A stretch of DNA of 64,000 nucleotides from Rhodoblastus acidophilus (GTDB lineage: Bacteria; Pseudomonadota; Alphaproteobacteria; Rhizobiales; Beijerinckiaceae). Position 1 is the first letter of the stretch, and the number at the start of each line of letters is the position of its first letter. The notes beneath the pieces were generated by a model. It ran no database searches. It had not been told where the DNA came from and was given only the letters and a program-made list of their open reading frames with translations. A program made the position numbers and the translations under genes. The stretch lies in assembly GCF_025961575.1 (NCBI RefSeq), contig NZ_JAOQNX010000004.1, positions 1-64,000 of the forward strand. Reading direction: 5' to 3'. This document shows positions 62,921 to 64,000 of this stretch, piece by piece.

Positions 62921-63046
62921 CTTTCGCCTTTCCGGCCCGATCCCGCGTAAACCGCGGGATCGCAGCAGAATTCACTTTCCTCCGGAGCCCATCCGGAAAC
63001 CTTCTCCCTCATATAGCATCGATTGGGCCTTTTTTCCGGCGGTGGA

Positions 63047-64000
63047 TCAATCCCTGCAGGGTTCTGCCGCGTGGTGTTGCGCTTCCGCCACAACCACCGC
63101 CGTCATGTTGACAATGCCGCGCGCCGTCACCGAGGGGGTGATGATATGGGCGGGGCGCGCCGCGCCGAGCAGGATGGGACCGACCGGCAGGGCGTCGGCC
63201 ATCATCTTGGTCATCTGATAGGCGATGTTGGCGGCGGGAAGGTTCGGCATGATCAGGATGTTGGCCACGCCCTTGAGCCGCGAATCCGGGAACACGCGCA
63301 GCCTTTTCACCTCGGAGAGCGCGCTGTCCGCCTTCATCTCGCCATCGGCTTCGAGCTCCGGCGCCAATTCGCGCAAAATGTCGACGGCCTCGCGCATTTT
63401 GGCGGCGGAGGGCGAATCGTCCGAGCCGAAATCCGAATCCGAGACGAAGGCGATTTTCGGCGTCAGGCCGAAGCGGCGGGCGTGGGCGGCGCAGAGAATG
63501 GCGGTCTCGGCGATCTCCGCCGCCGAGGGGTCGCGGCGCACATGGGTGTCGGCGATGAAGAACGCGCCCTTGCTGGTGATCATCAGGCTCATCGCGGCGA
63601 AATCCGACACGCCGGGCGCGACGCCGATCACGTCGCGCAGAAAACCCAGCCGCTCCGTATAGCGCCCCTCCAGGCCGCACAGCAGGCCGTCGGCCTCGCC
63701 GCGCGCCAAAGCCAGAGCGCCGATCACCGTATTGTTGGTGCGCACCAAAGTGCGGGCGAGGCCCGGGTTCACGCCCCGCCGCCCCGAGATCGAGACCAGG
63801 GAGGCGACGTAATCCTTGTAGCGGGGGTCGTTTTCCGGATCGATCAGGTCGAAATCGCGGTCGAGGGCGACGGCGAGGCCGAATTTCTTCAGGTTTTTTT
63901 CGATCACGGCGCGGCGGCCGATCAGGATGGGGCGGGCGATCTCTTCCTCGACCACCGACTGCACCGCGCGCAAAACCCGCTCGTCCTCGCCCTCGGAATA
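63047..64000 (-). CDS. maeB: NADP-dependent malic enzyme, C-terminal phosphotransacetylase-like part
   Basis: The visible 317 codons are the 3' part of a gene that continues beyond the window. The sequence is the phosphotransacetylase-like domain of MaeB-type malic enzymes (VSISGRRGVNPGLARTLVRT, GEADGLLCGLEGRYTERLGF and NILIMPNLPAANIAYQMTKM). In these enzymes the N-terminal part oxidises malate to pyruvate, and this C-terminal domain is a regulatory or oligomerisation unit. A stand-alone phosphotransacetylase is less likely because the YSEGEDERVLRA linker already runs into the window edge. The 126-base gap to the porin has no gene. Confidence 0.87.
   Translation of the reverse strand, partial: YSEGEDERVLRAVQSVVEEEIARPILIGRRAVIEKNLKKFGLAVALDRDFDLIDPENDPRYKDYVASLVSISGRRGVNPGLARTLVRTNNTVIGALALARGEADGLLCGLEGRYTERLGFLRDVIGVAPGVSDFAAMSLMITSKGAFFIADTHVRRDPSAAEIAETAILCAAHARRFGLTPKIAFVSDSDFGSDDSPSAAKMREAVDILRELAPELEADGEMKADSALSEVKRLRVFPDSRLKGVANILIMPNLPAANIAYQMTKMMADALPVGPILLGAARPAHIITPSVTARGIVNMTAVVVAEAQHHAAEPCRD

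Noticed and set aside
61533-62975. N-terminal extension of the histidine kinase frame by about 480 codons.
   Set aside because: The extra part lies in a different frame over the porin gene and its translation is Arg/Ala-rich without domains. The TTG at 61532 overlapping the porin stop codon gives a sensible start.

Overview
The window is GC-rich and reads as a chromosomal segment of an alphaproteobacterium of the order Hyphomicrobiales (Rhizobiales). A Beijerinckiaceae/Methylocystaceae-like lineage is my guess, but no marker here settles the family. The evidence is the alphaproteobacterial order secY-adk-rpsM-rpsK-rpoA-rplQ without rpsD or rpmJ, a DUF1489 protein, a short phasin, a Porin_2-type porin and a clpS-clpA pair.

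Positions 1-15470 hold the tail of tuf followed by the complete S10-spc-alpha ribosomal protein cluster, rpsJ to rplQ, with secY, adk and rpoA. All genes are on the + strand, mostly with short spacers or overlaps. Several spacers are structured: four consecutive hairpins between rpsJ and rplC, terminator-like hairpins before secY and before rpsM, and dispersed palindromic repeats before rpsE, rpsM and rplQ. A strong terminator closes the cluster. ccoG follows alone.

Positions 17184-20018 hold the most unusual protein system: a three-gene, translationally coupled operon. It encodes a heptad-repeat protein, a single-pass membrane protein with an OmpA-like peptidoglycan-binding C-terminus, and a Rab-like small GTPase with an altered switch II. 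The first two proteins share a short N-terminal L-F motif.

Positions 20054-46092 hold housekeeping and accessory genes: kup, a DUF1489 protein, a membrane J-domain protein, a D,D-carboxypeptidase with a SPOR domain, a phasin with putative PhaR operators, clpS-clpA, an acyl-CoA ligase and acyl-CoA dehydrogenase pair, nagZ, a SPOR protein, argS, methyltransferases, tRNA-Cys, tRNA-Asn, a pseudouridine synthase, RNase R and an exported peroxiredoxin. Two 239-bp MITE-like elements with 19-bp terminal inverted repeats lie here. One is inserted inside another repeat.

Positions 46528-57325 form a glycan or protein-glycosylation island: three glycosyltransferases, two FkbM-type methyltransferases and an 1137-residue protein fusing a long TPR array to a GT32-like glycosyltransferase.

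Positions 57353-64000 hold small proteins, a KirBac-type potassium channel, a coupled porin / soluble histidine kinase / LuxR-type response regulator set on the minus strand, and the 3' part of a maeB-type malic enzyme gene that runs off the window.

Three dispersed palindromic repeat families occupy many spacers. Family A has the GTCATGCCCGGG core, family B the CCTTCTCCCGCAAGGGG core, and family C the AGCATTTTCGAGCGAAGTGG core. In two places family C sequence forms the 3' end of a gene.
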